Source: Evansella sp. AB-P1
GTDB taxonomy: Bacteria; Bacillota; Bacilli; Bacillales; Salisediminibacteriaceae
NCBI RefSeq assembly: GCF_029688925.1
Contig: NZ_JARUKY010000019.1
Location: forward strand, 21,925-85,924
Direction of reading: 5' to 3'
DNA: 64,000 nucleotides
Shown here piece by piece: positions 34,451 through 43,145 of the stretch. A program made the translations under genes and the position numbers. The notes beneath the pieces were generated by a model. It saw only the letters and a list, made by a program, of their open reading frames with translations, did no database searches and had not been told where the DNA came from. Numbering within the stretch: position 1 is the stretch's first letter; each line of letters opens with the position of its first letter.

Positions 34451-34576
34451 TTAGATGTACGCATTCCTAAGCCTGAGGAGGTATAAAAAGCTATTTAAAT
34501 TGATCCTCATCCTGTTAATCTTTTCCACCAAATTTGGTAAAACTGACTTCAAAATAAGATTTAATAATTGAAGCAT
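34451..34576 (-). CDS. Possible 41-residue amphipathic peptide
   Basis: ATG 34576 has AAGGGGG at good spacing. The product starts MLQLLNLILKSVLPNLVEKI and continues NRMRINLNSFLYLLRLRNAY, an amphipathic, basic, leucine-rich helix. It begins 49 bases after the stop of the DUF3231 gene at 34626 and probably shares its transcript. It could be a membrane-active or regulatory peptide; chance cannot be excluded. Confidence 0.4.
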   Translation of the reverse strand: MLQLLNLILKSVLPNLVEKINRMRINLNSFLYLLRLRNAYI

Positions 34577-34625
34577 TTTATCGCCCCCTTACCATCAGTT
34601 TGCACATCCACCTCAAATTTATCAG

Positions 34626-35651
34626 TCATTTGACTCTTTTTTTTGTTGCCAATTTTTCTTTATCTACTGTTCCCGGCGGTTGCTCTAACCACTGATTTTT
34701 TATCATAATATCCGCACCTTCCTTTGCATATTGACCAATTTCTATGGAAAGACGTTCATAATCCACAACTAAATCAGTTCTTTGACTTGCGGCAGCTGCA
34801 GTCGCATAATTACCCGTACCAGCTGCACTAAGTAACCCCATATGAAACATCATAAGCTTATCCGAGAATGGAGGAACGATGGAATCCGTAACACATACAT
34901 CGGAACTAATTGGAGATTGAATATTGTTGTCAAGTAAAGCGGAGGTAAAGACCTTCATATGTTTTTTGGATATCTCATTCCCTCTTAACATAAATTGTTG
35001 AACTTCTTTTGTTGGGGATGTTTGAGCAAAACTCAAGCACAGTTTTGTTCCAATTAGATTCGTTTGTGTATTCATATATAAATGAGAAATTTCTACTGCA
35101 TTAACTGGCCGTTGTTTATTAAACAAATGAAACCCACTCAAATACCCTTTACTATCAATGTAGTCCGGTTCACTAGGAACAGAAATATAGGGAGCCCTCA
35201 CAAAAACCCCTTTATTCAACGCAATATCAGTCGTTTCATTGTAAATTTTGGAAGTATCGTTTAAAGCTTTTGTAAAAAAACTTCTTATGTCCTTTCTAGC
35301 AGACATAGATATAAAGCCACTATTCGCAATCATACCTGCTCTCCCCATATGATTGATATACGTCAGACAGAAAGTATCTGTATAAAGACTAGGAGCATTT
35401 ACATCCACATCATCATCACCAAACCCAATCGGTATTGCAAAGTTCTCTTCTTTAAAAATTTCAATCAACTGCTCCACCTGCGTCTTCGATACTTTCAATG
35501 TCTGTTCCACAGCAGGATAAATTTCTTCATCCACAATATGCTTTATCATAAAACTCAACATACACTTCGACATACAAGCATTCATATATGCAGTCCAAAG
35601 GGCAGCAATCTCAGCAGAAGTTAACCTAACATGATTTTCACTTTTATCCAT
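34626..35651 (-). CDS. DUF3231 protein (two ferritin-like repeats)
   Basis: 341 residues from ATG 35651 (CGGGGGTT upstream; a longer frame to 35717 lacks a site). Same double-repeat architecture as 33131-34141: VRLTSAEIAALWTAYMNACM ... VEQLIEIFKEENFAIPIGFG and NAVEISHLYMNTQTNLIGTK ... SKKHMKVFTSALLDNNIQSP, then PPFSDKLMMFHMGLLSAAGT. Cysteine-rich start of the first bundle (ACMSKCM). Function unknown; tandem paralogues suggest related but distinct roles, perhaps in sporulation. A composite REP1 region lies directly upstream. Confidence 0.82.
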   Translation of the reverse strand: MDKSENHVRLTSAEIAALWTAYMNACMSKCMLSFMIKHIVDEEIYPAVEQTLKVSKTQVEQLIEIFKEENFAIPIGFGDDDVDVNAPSLYTDTFCLTYINHMGRAGMIANSGFISMSARKDIRSFFTKALNDTSKIYNETTDIALNKGVFVRAPYISVPSEPDYIDSKGYLSGFHLFNKQRPVNAVEISHLYMNTQTNLIGTKLCLSFAQTSPTKEVQQFMLRGNEISKKHMKVFTSALLDNNIQSPISSDVCVTDSIVPPFSDKLMMFHMGLLSAAGTGNYATAAAASQRTDLVVDYERLSIEIGQYAKEGADIMIKNQWLEQPPGTVDKEKLATKKRVK

Positions 35652-35735
35652 TCTATATAACCCCCGAAAAACATCATAATCAAGTGTAGTCTTTGAGAAT
35701 AACGAATAATTATTCACGAATCACGGGTGGCAGCG

Positions 35736-35900
35736 GATCAGCGGGACGGTTCTCCTGAGTCACCCTAGTGGACTTCATGGGCTTCATGGGCTTCATGGGG
35801 ACGGTTCTAATGATGCAAATGTTTAATAAAACATGGAAATTCGCTGGGACGGTTCTTCCGATGTGAAAGCTAAAGCAAAAGCACCCACTCACCAATTTGG
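35736..35900. repeat. Three REP1 left ends in series
   Basis: GCGGGACGGTTCT (35741-35753), GGGGACGGTTCT (35797-35808) and TGGGACGGTTCT (35845-35856), 50-55 bases apart and all in the same orientation. The middle one is preceded by CTTCATGGG three times in tandem (35773-35799). Confidence 0.9.
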
Positions 35901-35960
35901 CGGTGCGGTGCGGTGCGGTGCGGTGCGGTGCGGTGCGGTGCGGTGCGGTGCGGTGCGGTG
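35901..35960. repeat. Pentanucleotide tandem repeat (CGGTG)12
   Basis: Twelve perfect CGGTG units end in CGGGACG, itself REP1-like. ORFs across it (RTAPHRTAPH-type) are artefacts. No gene start or promoter overlaps it, so any phase-variable effect is not apparent. Confidence 0.97.
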
Positions 35961-36017
35961 CGGGACGATATGTTTCTGAACGGAATAAATAAAAGGAGAC
36001 AATTAATTGTCGGATTA

Positions 36018-36190
36018 GGAAAGCCAGCCTACGTGAGAAGCTACAACTTCTCACGTAGGCTGGCTATTTTTATACGCGATATATTCTCTTCATTAATTTA
36101 TTGATATCTGCAATCGGACTCATACGAACCGACTTGATCCCCGCCCCCGAGACCAAAGAAATCCGACTCATACGAACCGTCCCTATGAGC
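36018..36190. repeat. Hairpin module and duplicated REP1 right end
   Basis: AAAGCCAGCCTACGTGAGAAG...CTTCTCACGTAGGCTGGCT (36018-36066) is a near-perfect long stem. ACTCATACGAACCG occurs at 36118 and again at 36165, the second continuing into GTCCC. Confidence 0.88.
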
Positions 36191-36214
36191 CCCATGCAAC
36201 ACTATCCCACATGT

Positions 36215-36700
36215 TCAACTTACTTGCCTAATAACCTTCCTACCTTTTGAAAGGTTACGCTTCCTTGTTATAAGCTTCTCCAATATTAGAAAAATACCGA
36301 TTCCGACACTGGATCCTAGACCATCAATGACCACATCCATTACTTCTCCACTTCTACCTGGTACGAATAGCTGGTGAACTTCATCCGATATTGCGTACAG
36401 GACACAAATGATTAGTGCGAGACCAACACTACGCTTACCTTTGATGCCACTACTCCGAATAGCGTTCAACACAAGTATACCTAATCCTAAGTAGATAAAA
36501 AAATGAGCATTCTTTCTTACGATACTATGAAAGTCTCTAATATTAAGTTCCACATTAGGCGCTACTGTTTCCACTGTTGTGATAATAACCTCTGCGACAC
36601 CTGAACTGAGTTCACTTGACTCTTCCGCCGGTTGATGCGATAAATAGAAAATAAGTCCCATCCAAGCGAATACTGCTATCCATGATAGTAATTTATACAT
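36215..36700 (-). CDS. VanZ-like membrane protein
   Basis: 161 residues, AAAGGGA upstream of ATG 36700. Four transmembrane helices with the VanZ pattern: FAWMGLIFYLSHQP at the start, FHSIVRKNAHFFIYLGLGIL, ALIICVLYAISDEVHQLFVP and GRSGEVMDVVIDGLGSSVGI. The H-F..Y and DE.HQ..VPGR.....D...D.LG signature is diagnostic. VanZ confers low teicoplanin resistance in enterococcal clusters by an unknown mechanism; chromosomal homologues like this one have general envelope roles. Confidence 0.88.
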   Translation of the reverse strand: MYKLLSWIAVFAWMGLIFYLSHQPAEESSELSSGVAEVIITTVETVAPNVELNIRDFHSIVRKNAHFFIYLGLGILVLNAIRSSGIKGKRSVGLALIICVLYAISDEVHQLFVPGRSGEVMDVVIDGLGSSVGIGIFLILEKLITRKRNLSKGRKVIRQVS

Positions 36701-36813
36701 GATAAAAATCCCTTTTTTTGTTATTTCCTATTAGATTAACATAAACACACTGTGAATAGGTCAGCATAATTATCTTCCATGCGTTTTTTTGAAAAAGTTT
36801 ATTTTATTGTCGA

Positions 36814-37045
36814 CAGTGGCATCACAGTGGCATCACAGGGACGGTTCTGATGATGCGCCCCTTTGAATCAAAAAAACATCGAAACCTTTCTTTCTAAAAT
36901 CATAATAAAGCCAGCCTTATTGTAGGTCTCCATTTGAACCTAAAACAAGGCTGGTTTTTTGTTTAAACATTACTTATACTCATGCACCTTAATATTAGCA
37001 ATATCGGATAAACTATTTATTAATAAACGACTCAATAAGTCGAGT
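36814..37045. repeat. REP1 composite element
   Basis: Tip duplication CAGTGGCATCA x2 (36814-36835) leads into AGGGACGGTTCT (36838-36849) with GATGATGC. Module AAAGCCAGCCTTATTGTAG...AAACAAGGCTGGTTTTTTG (36907-36961). Only a decayed right end (CGACTCAATAAG, about 37028) remains. Confidence 0.82.
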
Positions 37046-37109
37046 AGAAGGGAGCCTATGTGAATAATAGATTGTGCTACTCTCTCCTCCTAGAACCTTA
37101 TGTGCGGTA

Positions 37110-37781
37110 CTACCGCATATGTCTCCCCTGTCGTCTCATCCATTGGGTTGCTGCCCATTTTTCCCCAACGATAACAGGTGCTCCACTATGCAACGTTAAT
37201 TCGTTTAACACTGTATCTTCATAGAAGTATTCAAAATACACGGCCATTCCCTTCTTCGGCGCTACAAAAAAATTCAGCTTTGGAAAATACGTTTCTCCAC
37301 CACTCTCCACATCATTTAAGTACATGACTAGCGTACTAATTCTAGGATTACTCACCCGCTGATTCGCCTCCGATTGAAAAAAATCAAAGTGAGCCTTATA
37401 CTCCTGACCAACCTCGTAATTAAGAATTTGAATACCTTCTCCATGATCAACAGATACATTCATAATCTGTGAAACTCTTTTTTCAACTCTAATCACAACA
37501 TCATTTTCTCCTTCCTGGAAAAACATGCTGTTACTAGTTCGAAGATCATTTTCCGTTTTATTACTAATTTTCGACCGTTGCATTCTATCCTTTGACAAGC
37601 AAATTAATTGATCACACTCTTCTTCACTCAACACATTCCCTAATATAACAATGAGAGGCTCTCCCAATCTCGCAATAATGTCAATTTCCCGATCATCCGT
37701 TTTTATTTTATTTCCAATATGATTAAAAATAGTAGGTTCCTTCACGGCAAATTCATTCAATGGCAAACCCTTCGTATCCAT
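37110..37781 (-). CDS. Prolyl 4-hydroxylase-like 2OG-Fe(II) oxygenase
   Basis: 223 residues from ATG 37781 (a TTG at 37787 is also possible; the ribosome binding site is weak). The double-stranded beta-helix shows the complete iron and cosubstrate set: YKAHFDFF (H131, D133), LTLHSGAPV (H198) and VGEKWAATQW (K208, binding 2-oxoglutarate). ESGGETYFP is the typical strand of P4H enzymes. Similar Bacillus proteins hydroxylate prolines in collagen-like or GXY-repeat proteins. No such substrate is encoded in the window. It is an isolated gene. Confidence 0.87.
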   Translation of the reverse strand: MDTKGLPLNEFAVKEPTIFNHIGNKIKTDDREIDIIARLGEPLIVILGNVLSEEECDQLICLSKDRMQRSKISNKTENDLRTSNSMFFQEGENDVVIRVEKRVSQIMNVSVDHGEGIQILNYEVGQEYKAHFDFFQSEANQRVSNPRISTLVMYLNDVESGGETYFPKLNFFVAPKKGMAVYFEYFYEDTVLNELTLHSGAPVIVGEKWAATQWMRRQGRHMR

Positions 37782-38040
37782 TGTCAACTTTCATCAACCT
37801 CTCAATAATTTTAATTTTCCGAAAAAACAAAAGGCATCGTTCCTGAAAGCGTGTCATGTCATGTTATATCATGTCATTCCATACATCATTGCATCTCAGA
37901 ATAAAGAAAAATTGATATATAATTTTGCCTGACCCTTCCTCCTCGTATTTTAAATGGATGATTCCTATAGTGATAAGCTCATATTACACCCAGCAACCAT
38001 TAATATCTAGTTTTTTTAATAGAGTGAAGGCAGTTTTCAT

Positions 38041-38315
38041 GGGGACGGTTCTCCCGATGCAAAAAGAACCTTCTCACAACAACCTTAAACAATATGATGA
38101 TTCAGCAGATTTCTGAAATGGGTAAATACATGAAGGCTATCAATTTTCCGCTAAATAATTTCAGCCTTGTTGCTGAAGCAGCTTCAGCAACTTCGTAACA
38201 GTTGCTGGCTCTTTTTTTTGTAATTGAATGCATAATATGAGGTCACTTCCCCAATTAAACACCTATGTTATCACCAAAAATTCTAAAAACGACTCACACG
38301 AACCGTCCCCACGAA
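38041..38315. repeat. REP1 composite element
   Basis: Left GGGGACGGTTCT (38040-38051) with CCCGATGC, module CAGCCTTGTTGCTGAAGC...GTAACAGTTGCTGGCTCTTTT (38161-38215), right GACTCACACGAACCGTCCCC (38291-38310). It lies in a divergent intergenic region. Confidence 0.88.
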
Positions 38316-38395
38316 CCATCCACGATTCCCTGTTTAAAAATGAAGTAGGACGGCTACAGAATATATGTACGTTATTATTAAAGGAGGCAATACTG

Positions 38396-38725
38396 ATGCC
38401 ACATCAGCAATATGCATCAATAGCTAATGTGTTACATGAATGTATGGAGGCTTGCAGTCACTGTTTTGATTCTTGTTTAGAGGAAAAGGATTTGAATGGG
38501 ATGGCAGAATGTATTCGATTAGATCGAGAATGTGCCGATATTTGTGGATACTTAGAACAAGCTCTCTTAAGAGGTACACCGTTTGCATCACAACTAGCTA
38601 AGGTTTGTGCGGAAATTTGTGAGGCATGTGGAAACGAGTGTAAAAAACATTCTCACGATCACTGCCAAAAATGTGCAGAAGCTTGCTTCCGATGTGCAGA
38701 AGAATGTAGAAAGCTTGCAGGTTAA
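38396..38725 (+). CDS. Four-helix-bundle copper-binding protein (DUF326, Csp-like)
   Basis: 109 residues from ATG 38396, with AAGGAGG 8 bases upstream; an upstream extension to 38228 is REP-derived. Cysteines recur at helix spacing: CMEACSHCFDSCLEE, CIRLDRECADICGYL, CAEICEACGNECKKH, CQKCAEACFRCAEECRK. A His-containing HSHDHC lies between. This is the Csp/DUF326 pattern, in which many inward-facing cysteines store Cu(I). There is no signal peptide, so it is cytosolic (Csp3-like). No copper regulator is adjacent. Confidence 0.9.
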   Translation: MPHQQYASIANVLHECMEACSHCFDSCLEEKDLNGMAECIRLDRECADICGYLEQALLRGTPFASQLAKVCAEICEACGNECKKHSHDHCQKCAEACFRCAEECRKLAG

Positions 38726-38733
38726 GGGCTCAC

Positions 38734-39147
38734 TGGACTCACCGGGGACTGTTCTCCCGATGCAAAAAAGAACATAAAATTTTTAAAATTTTATATTAAA
38801 GCCAGCCTAGTTACGAAGTTGCGCCAGCAACTTCGTAACTAGGCTTCATTGTATCCATCTATCTTTCCGCATAATCCCTTTTTTATTGTTTCTGGAACTA
38901 TTGGCAGCTTCTATCTGTAAAACCCCCTTAACAAAAGATCATCATCTCCTCCACTCCCCGCTTTCATAAACAATATCGTCCTCTATAGCAATATTACTCA
39001 AAGATAACCACCCCTACGAACCTTCGTACTGAAATCTATCAATAAAAAATTGAACATCATGAAGGCTCTTCTCCATTTACATACCTAAACAGAACAAAGT
39101 CCCCTTATCCCCATCAAAAACGACTCACACGAACCGTCCCCAAGAGT
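38734..39147. repeat. REP1 composite element
   Basis: Left GGGGACTGTTCT (38743-38754, one mismatch) with CCCGATGC and a CTCACTGGA / CTCACCGGG tip repeat. Module AAAGCCAGCCTAGTTACGAAG...CTTCGTAACTAGGCT (38798-38846). Right GACTCACACGAACCGTCCCC (39122-39141). Confidence 0.86.
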
Positions 39148-39159
39148 ACGAAGGCAATT

Positions 39160-39363
39160 ATGTCGTTTTTTAAATATATAAGGCAAGAAGGGGTTATCAT
39201 TGATGATGGTGGAGCTTTGATTCGTCAAGATCAAGTAGAGGCGGGAGATTACTTAAATTATTCGAATTTGTATATCCGAACGGATCAACTTGACTTAGCA
39301 GAAATTTTAATAAAAAAAGCTAGACAATATGTAATAGGCTACCATAAAGGAAGTTATAAATGA
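39160..39363 (+). CDS. Hypothetical small protein next to a REP1 edge
   Basis: 67 residues from ATG 39160 with only a weak GAAGGCAA before it. Sequence MSFFKYIRQEGVIIDDGGAL ... GDYLNYSNLYIRTDQLDLAE is protein-like. Its start is 19 bases from the REP1 right end, so the gene may have lost its native 5' end. It overlaps the next ORF by an ATGA. No family recognised; it resembles small immunity-type proteins. Confidence 0.5.
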   Translation: MSFFKYIRQEGVIIDDGGALIRQDQVEAGDYLNYSNLYIRTDQLDLAEILIKKARQYVIGYHKGSYK

Positions 39364-39500
39364 GTCATGAAATTTATGAAAAAATAAAAGATTTTTTAAG
39401 TAAGGAAGGGTACCGTATTTGTGGTGATAGCTATGAAGAATATCTATATGTAATGGATGGGATGAGTTTAAAAATGGAGGATAATTATATTATAAAATAA
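39360..39500 (+). CDS. 46-residue ORF coupled to the preceding gene
   Basis: ATG 39360 overlaps the upstream stop. The product starts MSHEIYEKIKDFLSKEGYRI, continues CGDSYEEYLYVMDGMSLKME and ends DNYIIK. Its acidic alpha/beta character and stop-start overlap support it as real, although it may be a truncated member of a larger family. Confidence 0.45.
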   Translation: MSHEIYEKIKDFLSKEGYRICGDSYEEYLYVMDGMSLKMEDNYIIK

Positions 39501-39866
39501 TGATACAAGTAGAAGTAAAGTAAATAAGCTATTATATTTCTTCTACCATTAACTTATACTTCTCATTTTTTACATGAGCCCCTTATTATTTTGTTTGGAT
39601 TTCCACATTTTAATCGGATTTATGGATCTAAAATAACAACTTAGCTATTTAGGGTTTTAGAAGCTAATGCTCAAACATTGATATCCACTTGAGGAAGTTA
39701 AAGTAAAAAACCTCCTCAAACTTTGATTTGAAGAGATTATCCCAAAATCTATTACTGATTAAAATGTGGATGATATTTGACACTTACGCTAAAACTGAAC
39801 ACATATATTTCTTGAATTAAGCAAAACCTTGAAATATCACTTTACTTGCTCAAGGAGGTATTTTAT
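39501..39866. other. Intergenic, no gene recognised
   Basis: AT-rich; contains an inverted repeat CTCAAACTTTGA (about 39716) similar to the terminator loop at 4500-4542. Confidence 0.35.
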
Positions 39867-40709
39867 TTGTTTAAAAAAATAATAAACAAAAACTCGCTAC
39901 CTTTTTGTATATTAACACTCCTCCATCTCTATTTGATTATAAGATTACTTAAACAAAAAAAACATAAAAGTGTTTGGCTTTTATTGCTATCTAATATCGG
40001 ATTTGCATACGTATTTGAGTACCCAGTCTTAAACTTATTTTATGCATACAGATACAGACCTTCCATATTTAAAAATCGTTATGTAGATGGAATTCTTGGA
40101 GCTATTCTGTCTCAAGCCATATATGTACCAATTTCAGCTACATTTCTTACATTAAACAATATGAAATGGAGGTGGAAATGTAGCTTTAGTTTAATCTATT
40201 TTCTCATAGAAAATTTATTTATACGCTTAAAAGTGTATAGGGTTTATTGGTGGAAGCCTATTTACACTTTAATTTTACTTAATCTCTATTTTTATATAAG
40301 TGATTTCTTTCATAAAGCACTTACAAATAAAAGGAAGTGGGCATTGTCAATCGCACATTACTTATCGATTAATGTGATAACCATTTCCTTAATGTATGTA
40401 TCTGCTTTACTACGTCACTTTAGATTTGGTACAGGAATCCATCATACTTGGAAAGAACATTTTGTAATAGCACCTATTTACAGTTCCGTTTTCTCATACA
40501 TTGCTATGAAAAATGCTTCAAAACCAGGAATATTTAATCGTTTTTCAATGTTGATTTATACTGTGGCTATGGAAATATCCTTAAATAGTCTAGGTATTTT
40601 AAAATTAAACTTCAAACGAATGTTGGAAACTACCCCCTTTTATATCTTCATGATATTTATTTCTCGTTACCTCTATTTGATCATTTATCAAAAACAACAA
40701 GCAACCTGA
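39867..40709 (+). CDS. Multi-pass membrane protein of unknown function
   Basis: 280 residues from TTG 39867, behind AAGGAGGT; the frame opens seven codons earlier, which would overlap the site. About seven hydrophobic helices (SLPFCILTLLHLYLIIRLLK, VWLLLLSNIGFAYVFEYPVL, IYTLILLNLYFYISDFFHK, YLSINVITISLMYVSALL, MIFISRYLYLIIYQ) joined by basic loops. A motif HFRFGTGIHHTWKEHF may face the surface. No transporter or enzyme signature was recognised. It ends in a terminator that overlaps the stop codon. Confidence 0.65.
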   Translation: MFKKIINKNSLPFCILTLLHLYLIIRLLKQKKHKSVWLLLLSNIGFAYVFEYPVLNLFYAYRYRPSIFKNRYVDGILGAILSQAIYVPISATFLTLNNMKWRWKCSFSLIYFLIENLFIRLKVYRVYWWKPIYTLILLNLYFYISDFFHKALTNKRKWALSIAHYLSINVITISLMYVSALLRHFRFGTGIHHTWKEHFVIAPIYSSVFSYIAMKNASKPGIFNRFSMLIYTVAMEISLNSLGILKLNFKRMLETTPFYIFMIFISRYLYLIIYQKQQAT

Positions 40710-40722
40710 TTGGTGGCTTGTT
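40694..40722 (+). terminator. Terminator at the end of the membrane protein gene
   Basis: AACAAGC...GCTTGTT stem followed by TATT. Confidence 0.7.
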
Positions 40723-40769
40723 TATTACACATTACGGATTCTTTAAAATCTTACACCTTCAATTAAACT

Positions 40770-40802
40770 CGTGGGAAACGGGACGGTTCGTGTGAGTGAG
40801 TC
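40770..40802. repeat. REP1 copy
   Basis: GTGGGAAACGGGACGGTTCGTGTGAGT, core 40780-40789, 5 bases from the cyclase stop codon region. Confidence 0.75.
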
Positions 40803-40806
40803 CCCC

Positions 40807-42321
40807 CTACAATACTCCCTTCTTATCCACATACATCCGTTTATCCGCTACGCTATATAATTGGTCCATTGTCTGACCATCAGATGGATAGTGACTAACA
40901 CCAATACTTGCAGAGAGACGTATTTCATGTTTAGTAGTAAGCTTCAAAGGCTTTGTAAGTTGCTGCTGAATAGTTTTAATAATCACTTCTGTTTCCTTAA
41001 CCCCAAGCAACAAAACAAATTCATCCCCACCTAACCTAGCAGCATGATGTTTATCTGATATAACTCCTTGTAGTATAGTAGCGACATGCTGAATGGCATG
41101 ATCCCCAGCTTGATGCCCAAAAGTATCATTTATACTCTTCAATTTATTTAAGTCTAGCAAAAGAAGATTAAACTCAATCTCGTTGTCTAAAAGATAATCT
41201 ATCTGTTTCTCAAATGCAGCTCGGTTTGGCAAGCCAGTTAAGATATCATGGTAAGCCAAATACTGAACCCTCTCTTCTTTTGTTTTCGCATCTGTAATAT
41301 CCTTTAACATGACAAACAAAAACCTTTTTCCTTCTACTAAAATAAAATCAGAATCTATTAATATTGTTTTCCTTTCTCCAATTTTATTAACGAATGAAAG
41401 CTCTAGATTTTCAACTTTTATTTGCTCTTCAAAAACCATATTGTACTTGTTGTAAAACTTTTCCTTATCTATACCATATAAAAATGATATTACCGGTGAT
41501 TGAACAACCTTTTCCCTTTCCACACCTAAATATTTCGAGATTTGTGGACTTGCCTCAAGAACTACCCCTTGTTCATCCATAATAAGGATCCCAGAAGGAG
41601 ATCGCTGAAACAAAATATTATACCGTTTCTCGTACGACGATAAATAATCGAATCGTGACATACTAAGAAAGATAGCAAAAGCCCAAAATAATGATCCATG
41701 TGGAATCAAATAGAAGAAGAAATTATAACTAGAACTTTCCAAAACTATGGACGCCATTAACATAAAGGTTGTCCAGATAAAATACAATAAAATCCCTTTA
41801 AGCCACAATTTAGCAGCACTATTTCCTTTTTTCATTTCAATAATCGTTAGAATGATGATAATTGCCAAATACGCAAAATCAATACCCCACAACAAATATA
41901 ACCCTGGCCCAGGGATAAACATTGGATTTAAGGCATTTCCATCACCCCTTATCATCCACGAATCAATCGGAAACGTTAGTAACATCACAATACCTGGAAC
42001 AAATATAAGCTTTAGGTATTTCCCGTTTTTCTTTTTATAAACATCTCCATTCATGAACCAAAGATGTAGAGATAATAAAGCCCCAATAGTTATGGTTCCA
42101 TTCACCCAATATAGACTAATTTCATTAAAATATAGTGGATAATTTACAAGAGAAGCAAATACTCCCACAAACCACATAGCCGTACATACATACAACAAAC
42201 TGCACGTAATATGCCTTGCACTTTGACGATTTCGACTATAAATCATACCTGCCAAATATATAAGTATCCCCGCTGGAATTAAGTACAACATGCAGTAAAA
42301 TAAAAATATCATCCAATTCAC
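40807..42321 (-). CDS. Membrane diguanylate cyclase (7TM-PAS-GGDEF)
   Basis: 504 residues. Seven transmembrane helices within 1-225 resemble the 7TM sensory module of membrane histidine kinases and cyclases. A PAS domain (about 232-345: ILIMDEQGVVLEASPQISKY) and a GGDEF domain (about 350-504) follow. The catalytic signature RLGGDEF is intact (431-435), and DLNKLKSINDTFGH carries the metal and base-binding residues. The RxxD inhibitory site expected just upstream is missing (SDKHHAARL), so product inhibition is unlikely. Reaction: two GTP to c-di-GMP at the membrane. A c-di-GMP riboswitch and a terminator lie in its leader (42394-42500), implying feedback at RNA level. Confidence 0.9.
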   Translation of the reverse strand: MNWMIFLFYCMLYLIPAGILIYLAGMIYSRNRQSARHITCSLLYVCTAMWFVGVFASLVNYPLYFNEISLYWVNGTITIGALLSLHLWFMNGDVYKKKNGKYLKLIFVPGIVMLLTFPIDSWMIRGDGNALNPMFIPGPGLYLLWGIDFAYLAIIIILTIIEMKKGNSAAKLWLKGILLYFIWTTFMLMASIVLESSSYNFFFYLIPHGSLFWAFAIFLSMSRFDYLSSYEKRYNILFQRSPSGILIMDEQGVVLEASPQISKYLGVEREKVVQSPVISFLYGIDKEKFYNKYNMVFEEQIKVENLELSFVNKIGERKTILIDSDFILVEGKRFLFVMLKDITDAKTKEERVQYLAYHDILTGLPNRAAFEKQIDYLLDNEIEFNLLLLDLNKLKSINDTFGHQAGDHAIQHVATILQGVISDKHHAARLGGDEFVLLLGVKETEVIIKTIQQQLTKPLKLTTKHEIRLSASIGVSHYPSDGQTMDQLYSVADKRMYVDKKGVL

Positions 42322-42393
42322 CTACCTACGCAGTTCAACTAACCTACTATATATTTATTCATAGAATGCTAAGAAACCACTTTTTTTAACCAC

Positions 42394-42500
42394 AAAAAAA
42401 CTGGCTTATACAACAGTTTGAAAAATACACCCCGGCTGACACACCTTATGATTAGACCCGTGGCTTTGCGCCCTATGCTTGTCACACAGTTTGGTCAAAA
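42394..42500 (-). ncRNA. Cyclic di-GMP-I riboswitch with terminator, upstream of the diguanylate cyclase
   Basis: Minus strand: GACCAAA, a hairpin CTGTG-TGACAAG-CATAG (about 42488-42472), GGCGCAAAGCC (42471-42461), ACGGGTCTAA and GTGTCAGCCGGGG (42442-42430). This matches the GEMM pattern of P2, CAAAGC and GUCAGCC, although the 3' end is less canonical than in the copy at 15249. It is followed by a terminator AAACTG...CAGTTTTTTT (42419-42394) before the ATG at 42321. Probable outcome: c-di-GMP sets read-through into the cyclase gene. Confidence 0.72.
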
Positions 42501-42577
42501 TGATCAAGTCACTATCAGTATAGTCCATAATCACTACGTAAGAAAGGGCTTCCATTAATTATCATTAGTCAGTGAAT

Positions 42578-42603
42578 TCGCCGGGACGGTTCTCCCGATG
42601 CAA
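42578..42603. repeat. REP1 left end
   Basis: CCGGGACGGTTCT (42581-42593) with CCCGATGC. Its inverted counterpart is at 44064, so the pair brackets the toxin-antitoxin genes and a broken methyltransferase. The 42604-42853 stretch has no gene. Confidence 0.8.
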
Positions 42604-42853
42604 AAAAAGCCCCCCCTAATTAATTAACGGGTTTACTAGTGAGGTGCAAAACGGCAAAACACAGACAAATTCATACGCTAAATCACACATCTTTCACAAC
42701 TAAAATCACAGTATAATTCGCATATTAAAATGAAACGAAGAACTGTCTTCGAGCCATTGTTTTCATGTTTGCTTATCGAACTAAGGATCTCCCGTTAGCT
42801 TAAGTGAAAAAATTCACATACAAATAGACTTTTTTTTAAACTCATTTTTATGT

Positions 42854-42870
42854 GTTATAATAGTTATAAC
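42854..42870. promoter_or_regulatory. Palindromic operator over the -10 of the toxin-antitoxin operon
   Basis: GTTATAA-TAG-TTATAAC, a perfect 17-bp palindrome that contains TGTTATAAT as the -10 element, 24 bases before the antitoxin start. Autorepression by the AbrB-type antitoxin is the likely function. Confidence 0.6.
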
Positions 42871-42893
42871 AATAATAACGGGGATGTGATCTT

Positions 42894-43145
42894 TTGGAAC
42901 AATTCGAAAGAAAAGTTACTAAGATTGGAAATAGTTTTGGAATTACCCTTCCTGCTGAATTGCTTAAACAAGTTGGCTTAGCACAGGGAGATGATGTCCA
43001 AGTTGAAGTTAAAGATGGAAAAATCGTGTTGAGAAAAAAAGAACAGATAATACTTCCTGAAGGCGTTGATGCTGAATTCATGGAAATTTTAAATGATGTG
43101 ATTAAAGAGCATGACAAAGCATTTAAAGGGTTAGTGGACAGATGA
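42894..43145 (+). CDS. AbrB/MazE-type antitoxin
   Basis: 83 residues from TTG 42894 (GGGGATGTG upstream). The swapped-hairpin DNA-binding fold is evident: FERKVTKIGNSFGITLPAEL, LKQVGLAQGDDVQVEVKDGK and IVLRKKEQI. The C-terminal 30 acidic residues (EFMEILNDVIKEHDKAFKGL) would wrap the toxin. It overlaps the downstream Doc toxin start by four bases. Pairing of an AbrB-fold antitoxin with Doc/Fic toxin is common (SpoVT-AbrB/Doc type). Confidence 0.88.
   Translation: MEQFERKVTKIGNSFGITLPAELLKQVGLAQGDDVQVEVKDGKIVLRKKEQIILPEGVDAEFMEILNDVIKEHDKAFKGLVDR

Noticed and set aside
35710..36104. ORFs with RTAPH and RCGAV pentapeptide-like repeats
   Set aside because: They are translations of the (CGGTG)12 microsatellite and REP1 on both strands; no start signal.
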